Assembly (NCBI GenBank): GCA_940337035.1
Contig: CALNHX010003648.1
Coordinates: 80,889-144,888, forward strand
Length of the DNA: 64,000 nt
Direction: 5' to 3'
Origin: Agriotes lineatus
Taxonomy: Eukaryota > Arthropoda > Insecta > Coleoptera > Elateridae
The notes beneath the pieces were generated by a model. The model saw nothing but the letters and a program-made list of their open reading frames with translations. It ran no database searches and was not told the origin of the DNA. A program made the translations under genes and the position numbers. Shown here piece by piece: positions 42,831 to 54,399 of the stretch; position 1 is the first letter of the stretch, and every line of letters starts with the position of its first letter.

Positions 42831-44384
42831 TAAACTCTAGAACACATTTATATTCTTGACACTTAGTTTAAGTCATTTGATGTATTCAGTTGAAAATATT
42901 ATATAGATATAAGAATGACTACAACTCAAAGGTGACAGACGTACTATGAGGGCTGAATATGTAATTTTAGTTCAATAAATTAATGCCAACATTTCTATCA
43001 AGAATATCTTATCACTTTCCAAAAAAGAAATTATTTTAAAAAATTGCACTGTGCAATAGTGTACTAGTTGTACTAGACAGCGTAACTGACGATTTTTTTA
43101 AGATGTTATAATTATCAAGGAAATGGAGAAAAAGCTTTAATTCTGAAATTTAAGCACACCGAATGTAAAGAACAGACTCTCGCTGCCATTTAATATTGTT
43201 TCAGTTCCAGCCACCGTCGGCGAGGCACTCCAACCTAAGCAAGCTCTTTGCTGACGTGACGTACGAGTTACAGATCTACACGGGCGTTTGACTGGCGCCT
43301 TACAATTTTAGTTTGTTTTATTTTATACTGTATATACGTTTTAAACTTAAGTTTATTTACAACAATAAAGTGAAATATGAAAGACAATACACTAAAGTGT
43401 TCTAAATCTAATCAATCGGAGTAGAACTTTTGGTTACTAAGCTACCGAACGAAGCACATGCAGAGGATACTCTATTAAAAATACAGAAATTACGTCGCCG
43501 ACACATGGCAATAATGATATCTTTCAACTGTACAATTTTTTGATTGCAGACACAACTATATTGTAAGTTACCAATCACAAATGCAATATTTTGTGGAATA
43601 ATATAATTGCAGGGCAAAACCACTTCAAATATAAAATAAATACGAATTATAAACTTCCTTACTCTGTTAGCATTGAAGTTTAGCAGGGCTTTCAATACTC
43701 TGAACTAAGCTTAAAAACCGTAGATAGCCAAAATAGTAGTTAACACTAGAATGGGCTTTCGTTTGAACACCAAGTTGCCCCTACTATACATTCATAAATT
43801 ACATTGCCCTCTTTACTGCCAGTTAGCATAATAGCAAAAAGATCTCTCTTACTTCACTTATTCAAGTCACGGTTAAGGAAAGCAGCTGTTAAATTAAACT
43901 AAAAGCTAACCTGTGCTAGTGCTAAGCTGAAAATATATAAGCTTCACAAATTTATCCAAATGAAAAACCAATCAACAGTAAATAGCTTCATTTTTCTGTA
44001 AACGACAACGCCTATTAAAAAGACAACTTAATACTAACCCATAAAGCAAATAGGTGTTTCTACTTCGCATTTATTTCACCCTAAAGTCACTCTAAGCACA
44101 AGAAGCTGTTGTTACTGCTCATTTGTATTAACACTGATTAGTCCACTCAGCCGGCAGCTATTCTTATGGCGTGTAGATGCTACGAATCTGACAGCTGCTT
44201 CAACAACGCCTTTGTGCTGGCAACCCACTGCGCATAAACTTAAGTGCAGTGCACACCGAAAATAGGAAGCTCGCGCATAACATAATTTGGTTTAATTCGC
44301 CCACATTTAACGATCACTACCGAATGCCGATTGCGCAATACCCGGACTGTGGGCTTCGGCAGCTCCCTACGGCGCACAGTGGGC
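42831..44384. other. Unannotated sequence
   Basis: No gene recognised. A GC-richer segment at about 43,195-43,300 gives a short plus-strand reading ending in a stop, too short to assign. Confidence 0.4.
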
Positions 44385-45749
44385 TGTAACTGCATTAAGG
44401 CGGACTTACGATTTTTTTGTAAGAAATTGCATTTTTGAGTATACCAATCGACAGAACTTATTGATTATAATGAAACTTGTAACTTGTCATTTTCCGCTAA
44501 AATTAGTTTTTATATGAAAAAAATGCATTTTATTTTTTTTTTGTATGGAACAAAACAAAAAATTTCGTATTTCAGCCAATTGCTAGCCGATCTCGGCTTG
44601 GGACGTACTAGGCCTTATTCTATGACTGTTTTCCGATAGCTTTCGCTAAAAAACGCGCGCACAGAGGTGCGATTCTGACGGATATACAGTGTGTCCCCGG
44701 ATAGGTGAAACGACTCTTGTGAAAGGTAAAAAATTCTCGATTTAAATTTTTATTTTTTGGGGTTCAGCGCTGCTTGGTTAAAGGCGAATTTCTAACATTA
44801 TTTCAGTTTTGAAAAATCAAATATGCCTTGGAAATGCTTAAAAATCCTATTTTTCAAAACACCTATTTTTATGTAAGGTAAAGTACCTTTTATGTGGCAA
44901 ATACGACAAAAAGTTATTAAGAAAACTTGTTTAGAATCAACATCTCGGCCCCTATACCAAATTTTAAATTCCTTAGCCAACTTTGATCTCTCACAATTTC
45001 TTTTTATGTTTAGGTCCCAAACCAAAGAATTTTACTTTTAACAAAGATTTTTATTGGAAAAACAAATACTTTTAACAAAGTTTTTTACTTCATAGTAAAA
45101 AAACATTGTTAAAAATAAAATTCTTTGATTTGGGAAATAACTACGAGTATAAAAAGAAATGTGAGAGATCAAAGTTGGCCGAGGATTTTAAAATTTCGTG
45201 TAGGTGCCTAGATGTTGATTCTAAACAACTTTTCTTAATAACTTTTTGTCGTATTTGCCACATAAAATGCACTTTACTTTAGAGAAAAATAGGATTTTTA
45301 AGCATTTCCAAGGCATACTTGATTTTTCAAAACTGAAATAATGTTAGAAATTCGCCTTTACCAAGCAGCGCTGAACCACAAAAATGAAAATTTAAATCGA
45401 GATTTTTTTACCTTTCACAAGAGTCGTTTCACCTATCCGGGAACACACTGTATATCCGTCAGAATCGCACCTCTGTGCGCGCGTTTTTTACCGAAAGCTA
45501 TCGGAAAACAGTCATAGAATAAAGCCTAGTACGTCCCAAGCCGAGATCGGCTAGCAATTGGCTGAAATACATTTTTTGTTTCGTTCCATACAAAAAATAA
45601 ATAAAATGCATTTTTTTCATATAAAAACTAATTTTAGCGGAAAATGACAAGTTACAAGTTTCATTATAATCAATAAGTTCTGTCGACTGGTATACTCAAA
45701 AATGCAATTTTTTAGAAAAAAATCGTAAGTCCGCCTTAATGCAGTTACA
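44385..45749. mobile_element. Near-perfect 1.36-kb palindrome
   Basis: TGTAACTGCATTAAGGCGGA at the left end is mirrored by TCCGCCTTAATGCAGTTACA at the right end, and the two arms stay highly similar to the centre near 45,067. Paired landmarks are GATCTCGGCTTGGGACGTAC/GTACGTCCCAAGCCGAGATC, GCGCGCACAGAGGTGCGATT and CAGCGCTGCTTGG/CCAAGCAGCGCTG. Inside each end is a TTAA, the target of piggyBac-type elements, but the inverted match continues beyond it, so class is unclear. There is no transposase. Low divergence between arms implies recent origin or ongoing arm-to-arm conversion. Confidence 0.9.
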
Positions 45750-45899
45750 TTAATCTACCTATTGGGCAAATCTAGCTAATTCTGCGTAGCTTATAGTCAA
45801 GCGAATATCAGAAGAGAGAGCCGGCAACATCCCATCTCCTGTAACCTAAAATAGCAAACCTGGTAACTCCATTATCGAGGTTAAAAAGAGTCAGTAAAC

Positions 45900-47010
45900 T
45901 AAAGCAATATATTGCAATGGTTCACTGCCCATAGCAATTCTGATTGCCGAATTAACTAAATGAACAAGGTCAACATGAGCACAGAATTCAATATTTTATC
46001 TATTGCAAGATAATCAGTACTTTACATTAATAGGTGCACTTTATGTGAGCAGCAGTAACTAATAATTTGATTGATAAAAGTTAGCATGAAGTAAGGTAGG
46101 TTTCAGAAGGGTTATGTTCAGAGTTTCAGATATGATAAATGTTCGGAAGGGCCAATGCAATTTAATTTGTAACTGACGGATTTGATCTTATTTACGTCAA
46201 ACATAATGTGAATAAAATGATACGAATGATTTGTTAAGTACAGAAAGAATATGAGCGTCACGTAGTAAAAGTGAACAAGCCAGCAAAAGGCAAATTAGCT
46301 GAAAGGTAAACGAAACAGTGCTAGCAAAATAATGATTGCAAAAGAGCAATGAAAAATGGAAGGCAACCGGTCGAAAGACAATTAGTGAGATGCTAAATGA
46401 ACTCCAAGTGTATCGGTGCGTCATAAACAAAAGTTATTTGAAAGCAGAGCAAGGTGGAGTGACATTTATTCCAAGAAAAAGACAATTTTCATAGTTAGGC
46501 AGAAACATGGCATCAAAACTGTAGTCCATAAGGTTGAACATGTTATCAATCCTAATTTCATTTATAAAAATTTAAATTCTAGTTGCTAAGTGCCATGATT
46601 TGTTAATAATAACTAAACCAGCTTGTAAATTTTTTGTGTTGGGGCCAGAAAGAGAGTCACAATTTATCACATAAAATTATAAATAGAAAAAGGTTTTAGC
46701 TGTATCAATTGTGTGCAAAGTTATTAACCAGTGTGCAGGACATCTGTGGGTATACTTTTCCAGGTTCAAGAGGTCCCAGTGATGCAGATTAGCCAGCAGG
46801 AAAATTCTCCAAGTGCGAGTGACTTTAGGGGCCCATTTCTTTTAGCAAGCAGCGTCGCCCAGCAAAAATAGTGCCTTCTGCGTGTAGAGGGGACCTTCAG
46901 GAACCAGTACGTTCAGAAATTCCAACCATCAATCCATTCCCAAGTGCATATTTCCCGTGGCGTCATTGGGGAGTGTATTCAGCATCCGAGAAGCCTCCGA
47001 TTAAGGTAGG
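45900..47010 (+). repeat. Unclassified ~1.1-kb dispersed repeat, copy 2 of 3
   Basis: Colinear with 6380-7445. Landmarks: TTCACTGCCCATAG, ATGAGCACAGAATTCAATATTTT, GTTCAGAGTTTCAG, CAGTGTGCAGGACATCTG, CCATTCCCAAGTGCATA. Its end contains AAGGTAGGATTTCGC, which resembles CGAGGTAAGATTTCGC in copy 3 and looks like a 5' splice site context. The 88-codon frame at 46,871-47,137 spans this end but has no counterpart frame in copy 1. Confidence 0.6.
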
Positions 47011-47945
47011 ATTTCGCAGGAAGCGTTTGCTGCAGCGCCCTAATTCGCGGAGAGATTATACTGTGTGCGATGTGGAGAGGCATATTCCAGTTATCCCGAT
47101 CGGTCCAACTTCGAGAACTTCAGTTAGCGTCCTTTGAAAATGCGGGATGACGCGGAATTTTTCAGTTTTGGATGGATATAGAACAAAATACGATCACGCA
47201 TGGGTTGCAACGTCACACTAGGAACAGAACGAACTTAGCAGTTGCTACGTCACAGTATTGATATTTACGTGATCTGTGCCGCGATGTCTTTGCTATCACT
47301 TTACACTACGCCACGCCGCTTGCTGGTTCCAACACTCCAAGCTACACAATCTGCAAGACTTTAACTCGTCCTGCGCCGCTCACTGGCTGCTATTTTACCG
47401 CTTCTCTTCTTGTAGTTCGTTAATAACCGTCGGAATTTAGTTTCTGGTTGGCGATATATCCAGTTTGTTTGTGCTAGCAAACGAAGCAGCTGACACACCC
47501 TGCCAAACTAACGCCGCCACCCGGCACCTCTTCGCGGCAAGCGCCTGAATTCTATTCGAAATCCACACTATTAATTGATGCGCGTTTAAAATTTTCTGCT
47601 CATGTTGTTATCACTAGTGCTTAGTAAAATGCTTAGACATACAAATCGACTCGAAACAGACAACAAAATAACAGCTGGGGTTAAACTCCACACCATGCAC
47701 TTGAGATAACTGTTACAGACAACCAAGAGGAAGATCTTTTTAAATATTTTCATAGCTGGCATCTCAAACCGTTATAAATACCACTTCTCTCCAGTAACAC
47801 GAAGGAAAGCAATGTCTGTAGCATATATTTATATTTTCTAAATTCTTAGTAAATGACTTGAGTATATAATAATTTAATAAACTCCCGAGACCATACATCG
47901 AGATAGTCTTGCTATTTTCATATTATTACACACATTATCATACTA
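47011..47945. other. Unannotated sequence flanking the dispersed repeat
   Basis: GC-richer up to about 47,600, then AT-rich. No gene recognised. Confidence 0.4.
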
Positions 47946-49031
47946 TCAGTTGTAATATAACAAGTGGAATAATTATTATCGATGATTTTTTTCCGAGTTA
48001 AAACCGGAACCTAAATTTAACGAGTGCGTAGCACGAGTTAAATTTGCTGTTTCGGTTTTAACGAGTAAAAAAATCATCGATCATTAATCATTACACGAAT
48101 TATATTTGGAAAGAGAATATATTGAATGAAATGCAAAATATCAAATATTTACTTTTTGTTCTTAGGTTGGCACTGTTAATGTTGGTTACCCTGCTGTCAA
48201 TTTTAAGTGTATGTCAAATTCGAGGTTAGCAGGTTAGATTTTCCGTCAGTGTTGACACAAACTAACACAAAACCTAACCTGCTAACGTCGAATTTGACAC
48301 AAACTTAAAATTGACAACAGGGTAACCAACATTAACAGTGCCAACCTAAGAAAAAAATCACAACCATTTATGATCACCCGTAGAAACAATTACGAAAATA
48401 AATTACTACCGCTGTGATAATGTGTAACTAGGCATTTGCATGCCCCTCACTGGTTGAAATAGCGTCACGTGATACATGAATTATATTCTCAGTTGTAATA
48501 TAACAAGTGGAATGATTATTATCGATGATTTTTTTCGAGTTAAAACCGCAACCTAAATTTAACAAGTGCGTAGCACGAGTTAAATTTGCTGTTTCGGTTT
48601 TAACGAGTAAAAAATTATCGATAATTAATCATTACACGAATTATATTTGGAAAGAGAATATATTGAATGAAATGCAAAATATCAAATATTTACTTTTTGT
48701 TCTTACGTTGGGACTGTTAATGTTGGTTACCCTGCTGTCAATTTTAAGTCTATGTCAAATTCGAGGTTAGCAGGTTAGATTTTCCGTCAGTGTTGACACA
48801 AACTGACACAAAACCTAACCTGCTAACATCGAATTTGACACAAACTTAAAATTGACAGCAGGGTAACCAACATTAACAGTGCCAACCTAAGAAAAAAATC
48901 ACAACCATTTATGATCACCCGTAAAAACAATTACGAAAATAAATTACTACCGCTGTGATAATGTGTAACTAGGCATTTGCATGCCCCTCATTGGTTGAAA
49001 TAGCGTCACGTGATACATGAATTATATTCTC
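47946..49031. mobile_element. Tandem dimer of a 543-bp double-hairpin element
   Basis: Two nearly identical 543-bp units start at 47,946 and 48,489. Each has a first hairpin of ~165 bp (47,951-48,115) with arms such as ATCGATGATTTTTTT/AAAAAAATCATCGAT and GAGTTAAAACCG/CGGTTTTAACGAG, tipped by GAGTGCGTAGCACGAG. A second hairpin (48,164-48,352) has arms TTAGGTTGGCACTGTTAATG/CATTAACAGTGCCAACCTAA, GGTTACCCTGCTGTCAATTT and the AGGTTAGCAGGTTAG motif. The dimers are far more alike than the two arms of each hairpin, so the duplication is recent. There is no coding sequence. Confidence 0.85.
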
Positions 49032-49184
49032 GTTGAAATACATTTTGAAGTAACAATATTGTTTGATACTTTTAACCCTTCGCTTAAAATATTGGATTTA
49101 CAAGTAAACAGATTGTGATATTTTAAACAAAAATTATATTCTGACGAACTTATTTAATATTAGTTTTAAGTATGTTATACATTG

Positions 49185-51005
49185 TCGACCAAAAAGTCGG
49201 AATAATATGGGAAAAACATTTATATTTGATTTTTCAAAAAAAGTTTTTACGTTAATAATTATTGTGGTTGTCTAAAAACCTATTTAGCCTCTATCATATA
49301 CAGTGAGGTCGTAATGTTTGGAATAAATTCGATAAAACATTTTAGAAGGGTTTTCACGGAAAATCCTCGGATACGTCAACCTTATTTTTTAAAACGCCAT
49401 TTTTTACGCCAATGGCATATTTTGATCGTGTTTTTTTTGGAGCTGTGACGTCATCGGCATTTTTTTAAATTGCAACCCTTATTTTTCTTCACGAATTTGG
49501 ATAGAACACATTTTTCTGAGTACGCAGATGTCAAAAAAGTATGACATTAAAGAGGAAAACTTATGAGATAATCAGTCCCACAATTTCGAAAATGTATGTT
49601 AAAGTTACTAGAGTGGGCCAATCATTTATCAAGGAAGCGCTGAAAACAAAAGACGAAGTCGTTGATTCGAATAAATTTTAATAACTGTCAAAACCGTCTT
49701 TTGTTTTCAGCGCTTCCTTGATAAATGATTGGCCCACTCTAATAACTTTACCATACATTTTCGAAACTTTGGGACTGATTATCTCAAAACTTTTCCTCTT
49801 TAAGGTCATACTTTCTTGACATCTGCGTACTCAGAAAAATTTGTTCTATCCAAATTCGTGAAGAAAAATAAGGGTTGCAATTTAAAAAAAATGCCGATGA
49901 CGTCACAGCTCCAAAACAAAACACGATCAAAATATGACATTGGCGTAAAAAATGGCGTTTTAAAAAATAAGGTAAGTTTGACGTGTCCGAGGATTTTCTA
50001 TGAAAACCCTTCTAAAATGTTTTATCGAATTTTTTCCAAACTTTGCGACCTCATTGTATATCGAGTAGTTTTTACTTATTTAGAAAAAGGAGTTTTTCAA
50101 AATTCTGAAAAGTAAAAGTAAAAGAACATTTACAGGATTTATGTAACAGTAATTCATTAACAGAGCTAGATTAGAGTTTCTTGAAGCCATTTAAATAGAT
50201 ATTAATTAGACTCCAAAAATATTTCTCCTGAAAAGCGCTTTTGAATAAAAAATGTAAAAATTATGCAAACATAATAATAAAAAATCTAAAGAAGTAATTA
50301 AAGTTTTATATTATTTTTCACATCGCGCCAGCGTGGCTCTGTTGGTTAGAGCATCGGACTACGGCGCGGAAGCCTGGAGTTCAAATCCCAGATCGATGCC
50401 TGGCGGGCGGCCTACCCAGTCGCTTTAAATAATTGGGAACCTGCGTTCGAAAGAACAAGGGGTAATAATGCGGTTGTCTAATGCGTGGTGCTCACCACAT
50501 CACCACGTGTCATGAATTTGACACGCGACAGCCGGGTGTGAGAGCGAGGATACGGAAGCTCTAACCTTCCGCCTTGCAGGCCAAGCTCCTTCATGGGGTG
50601 TTAGTGCCTCACCATTATTATTATTTTTCACATAAAAAAATTTTAACTTTAATATTAAGTCTTAATATGTGAAATTTTGAAAAATATTTAAAAAATGTAA
50701 AAATTAATTTTTAGCTAAAGTTAAAAAAAATAGGGATTTTCTGACCTTGAGATTATTCAGTTACCTAAAAATAACATACTCTAAAAAAATATCATTGAAA
50801 TCTTACTTAGTTTCTGAAAAATAGCACTTTTCAGATTTTGTCAATTTCGAAAAACTCTATTTTTTGAATAAGTAAAAATCACTCGGTATATATGGTAGGC
50901 GCTAAATAGATTTTTAGACAATCACAAATTATTCATGTAAAAAGTTTTTTTAGAAAATCAAAAATAAAAATTGTTCCCATATCATGCCGACCTTTTGGCG
51001 AAATA
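49185..51005. mobile_element. Nested inverted-repeat element
   Basis: There are three levels. (1) Outer arms ~49,185-49,300 and ~50,890-51,005 (GTCGACCAAAAAGTCGGAAT and CCCATATCATGCCGACCTTT, with AAAACCTATTTAGCC mirrored by GCTAAATAGATTTTT). (2) A large core palindrome at ~49,305-50,060 whose arms match closely (GGCCAATCATTTATCAAGGA at the inner edge, GATGACGTCACAGCTCC further out). (3) An inverted pair at 50,060-50,115 and 50,825-50,890 (TTTTTACTTATT/AATAAGTAAAAA). A SINE is inserted in level 3. No transposase is present. Confidence 0.75.
50324..50619 (+). mobile_element. tRNA-derived SINE with intact 14-bp target-site duplication
   Basis: The head has an A box (TGGCTCTGTTGG) and a B box (AGTTCAAATCCC) with tRNA-like spacing, followed by a ~200-bp body (TGGCGGGCGGCCTACCCAGT onward) and an ATTATTATT tail. 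The flanks carry the perfect duplication ATTATTTTTCACAT at 50,310-50,323 and 50,620-50,633. The perfect duplication and clear promoter boxes indicate recent retroposition. Mobilisation would depend on a LINE partner, not identified. Confidence 0.85.
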
Positions 51006-51159
51006 TACTTATAACAAAATATTTATAAAGCAAAAAATAGATTAAAGGCGACCGTAAGTAATACACACAGGTTTTTGTTTATCTCCGGGTAAAATATAAA
51101 AATTTACCTATTGATAAAAATACTATAATTATTACGTAACTAATATATAGGCTATTGAA

Positions 51160-52290
51160 ATGGTTTTGAGCCCACAATTTAGCTCTATTTGCAGTGCGAA
51201 ATATTTAACCAACTCAGATATTTTATGTCTTTGCAATTTAAAACAGTAAATAAAAGTATTAAATGCATTGGTAATGAGAGCAAGAAGCAGTAATTAGACG
51301 GATAAAGGTACGCATAAGCAAAGCATATTTCAGAGGGTTTGAATTTGAAGTTTCAGTAAAGTAATATAATTAATTAATAATATAATTAAAACGATAGGTT
51401 TTTGCATATTTAAAGCAATTATAAACGAAATTAATTGACACAAAAGGTTTGTGCATACTAAATGAGCGTAATTATTAATAACAGTAAGGTCAGTGAAAAG
51501 GCAAGCAATCTGAAACTTAGATGAAAGCAAGATCAGGATAAAATAGAAATTGCAAAGAGCAATCCATAATTAGGCAACAGAAGAGAAGAAAAGCAAGTGA
51601 CGTGTAAAAATTGGTAAACTCGAATACCAGTGCATTAATAAAAACAAAGTGCAAAAGCAGAGTAGTGAATTTAAAACATGTGTATGTAACAACAAAGAAC
51701 AATGTTAGCTATACGCACTAAAGACAATTTTTAGATTTAAGGAAATGTTAATGTTAAGAATCATGTAATCAAGCTTTACTCAATTTATGTGTATTTCTTA
51801 TCAAAATTAATTTCCATTTAACATTAGAAAATCACGGTATCATAGCAAAGTAATGCTTGTTTGTTCAGAAAAAGAAGAGAACAATTGAAATATAAATTAT
51901 TGAAGCTTGGAGCAAAATTTGTGTTCCCTTAAATTAATGTTTTGAATAAGTAAAAAGTATTTTTACCCAATAAAAAGTATCCGCTTTTAATGTCGAAGTG
52001 ACCGTACACCTGTGGGAACGTTGACAGTAAGTTCCACAACAAAAAAGTTTTTCAAGTCGCCTCCGAGTGGACATCGGCACCGGGCACCTGGAGTTTCTGA
52101 AGTTCGTCTACGACCCATTTAAGCCGAGGAACCCAGAGGTCAGCATTCCAGCACAACAGAGGGGTCTGCAAGAGCATCCCAATCAACATTTGCGGCCAGG
52201 AAAGCGTCTACAAGAGGAGAAATTCCAACGGCGTCACCTGCGACCATCTCCATGCCCAAGTTCGGATAGAAGTTACGAGGTAAGATTTCG
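51160..52290 (+). repeat. Unclassified ~1.1-kb dispersed repeat, copy 3 of 3
   Basis: The most diverged copy. It keeps the order of ATTGCAAAGAGCAAT (close to TTGCAAAGAGAAATG in copy 1 and TTGCAAAAGAGCAATG in copy 2), AAAAGCAGAGTAGTGA, GACAATTTTT, and near its end GAGGTAAGATTTCGC, shared with copy 2. The last ~250 bases (52,050-52,290) are GC-richer and open in one frame, as in copy 2, but the frames do not match in protein sequence. Confidence 0.45.
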
Positions 52291-54399
52291 CTTATTATTC
52301 AAGTGTTGTGGTTCCGGAAAGCTGTTGACGTCCGAGATTAAAGCCTAAAGAACGGGTCCATCGCATTTCCAAGAGTCCAGCTACGCCTCAATTTTCATAA
52401 TTAGCATAGCGTCATCAGAATCTGCGAATTTGCAAGAATTTCCAAGCCACCAGAAACAAGTGATTGTTGGCGTCTATCTACGTCACACCTATAGACAAAT
52501 TCGTGGAGGTTTATTGCCAAGCACGATGATTAAATCAATGTACCTGAAGTTTCCTTGCTTCATTTCACGATTTTAAACATTCAAATTAACGTTAATTGCA
52601 CTGGCAAAAATTCTATGTTCAGCTGTCAGATTGAGGTTACAAATATTATCTACTAGAAGCGCGCATATGAGCTACTTTGAGACAAATAGTCTAAAATTGA
52701 GAATACATTTTGAATATAGTCAAATTCTGAACTCACCTGAGCGAAGTTTTGTGTTTTGCCGAGAGTTAGCCTAGATACTATTGCAGTTCAATAAAATATA
52801 AAAAGAGGGATTTAGCCATTTAGCCAAGTATTTACTGACAGGCAAAGTTTGCACAGTAAAAAACGAACCTGAGGATTGTGTGGTGATTTGACCTATTATT
52901 ACATTTCTAATTTAAAAGAACCTTTATAATATAAAACAAAACGGCATTCGTAATAATATATATATATATACACAATATTCTTAGAAACTTTTACTTTACG
53001 GTAAATTACTGCAGGTACTACATGAAGATAATAAATATTTTATTTAAAGAAGAGCAATAAAATATTACATTTTAAGAATTTGTGATGCCTCTTCACTTGC
53101 TTAAAAACAAACCTTACCAAGTGTGAAGTGTGTTCTAAGAACCAAAGCAGAACTGTAGTGACACATAAATCAGTGAGCAGGTCTAATAAAACGGAATAAA
53201 TTGGGCGAGTACAATTTCCAGATATCAGGTTATCGATGCTGGTAACAAAATTCCTTGCATAAACAAGAATTTTCCTTTCATCGTCGTGAGCGGAGAAACA
53301 TACCATTTAATGCGTCTGACAACTCAAAATGAATGTAAGATTAATTAATAAAGTTGCTCCAAAAGGTTCACGGATATCGAAATTGTTCGTTGCAAAACAT
53401 AACGGAGATATTTCTAATTTGTTACCATATTTTCTCGCGAGCGCCGCTCCAAGAACAAGACAAAGTACGACACATTTTCCTTTTACATCCAAAGAGAAAT
53501 AAATGAAAATAAATAGTACAACATTTAATACAAAGTTATTAATGATGCCATATTTCTAAGTACAATTTCTATCCCGGTGTATCCCAGTTATCAAGTATGT
53601 CTACGTATACCCACCCCATCGCTTCATTATTACGCACGTCTATTTTAGAAAAGGGGTTGAAAACAATAACGTAGGATGTTTTACAGCAAAACGAACGTAG
53701 ATGATAAATTTTAGTCCATATTTTGAATGTATTTCGTAAAACAGAAGGTGGAGTAACAATAGACTTCTATTTATTTGATAAATTGCTATGTTTCACTTAT
53801 TACTTTGTGCGTAAATTTAGTAACAGCTATTTTTAAATTAATTCCAGCACCGGCGTGAATGCGCCCTCGCTCTTTGTTCTTTGCGATTTCTGGACTTCGT
53901 CGCTTTTTTACTTTAGCTTATTACGCCCACCGAAGCGTAATAAGAAAGGAAGTTTGTTAAATGGGTTTTATCTACAATTTTAAATACGAATATGTCAGAT
54001 AATTTGTAGTTTAGTGCAGCAGGTTTACACACTTTAATACAAGTATATTATTTACCTATTAATTTCAACAGTTTGAGTTTGATTGAAAAAATCAAATCTA
54101 GTTGTAAGTACAATTTGCAAATTGAAACACTAAATAGACCTCTTAATGTGTTACATTAAATAAAAATAGAAATACAACACTCAAATAACAGTGTTGTGTT
54201 ACAAATACTTATTATTTGAATAATAGAAAATTAACAATTAACACAGCATACGAATATCAATGCATTAAGTACAAAAGTATGATGCTTAATTTAATAGCAT
54301 ACGTATTTGAATAAATTAACAAAATGACTTGGTACCCAATGATAGCGTCGTATATGAAAGCCGAATAATACCGCATGTATAGAATTGTATTTGAACCTG
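52291..54399. other. Unannotated AT-rich sequence with microsatellite and hairpin
   Basis: No gene recognised. Contains an AT dinucleotide run at about 52,957-52,972 and a perfect hairpin at 53,917-53,944 (CTTATTACGC, loop CCACCGAA, GCGTAATAAG). Confidence 0.4.
53917..53944. repeat. Perfect 10-bp hairpin
   Basis: CTTATTACGC and GCGTAATAAG around an 8-base loop. It resembles the tips of the hairpin elements elsewhere in the window but has no extended arms. Confidence 0.7.

Noticed and set aside
46871..47137. 88-codon plus-strand frame as a gene
   Set aside because: Other copies of the same repeat do not keep the frame.
50324..50402. Functional tRNA gene
   Set aside because: The tRNA-like head is continuous with a SINE body, tail and target-site duplication.
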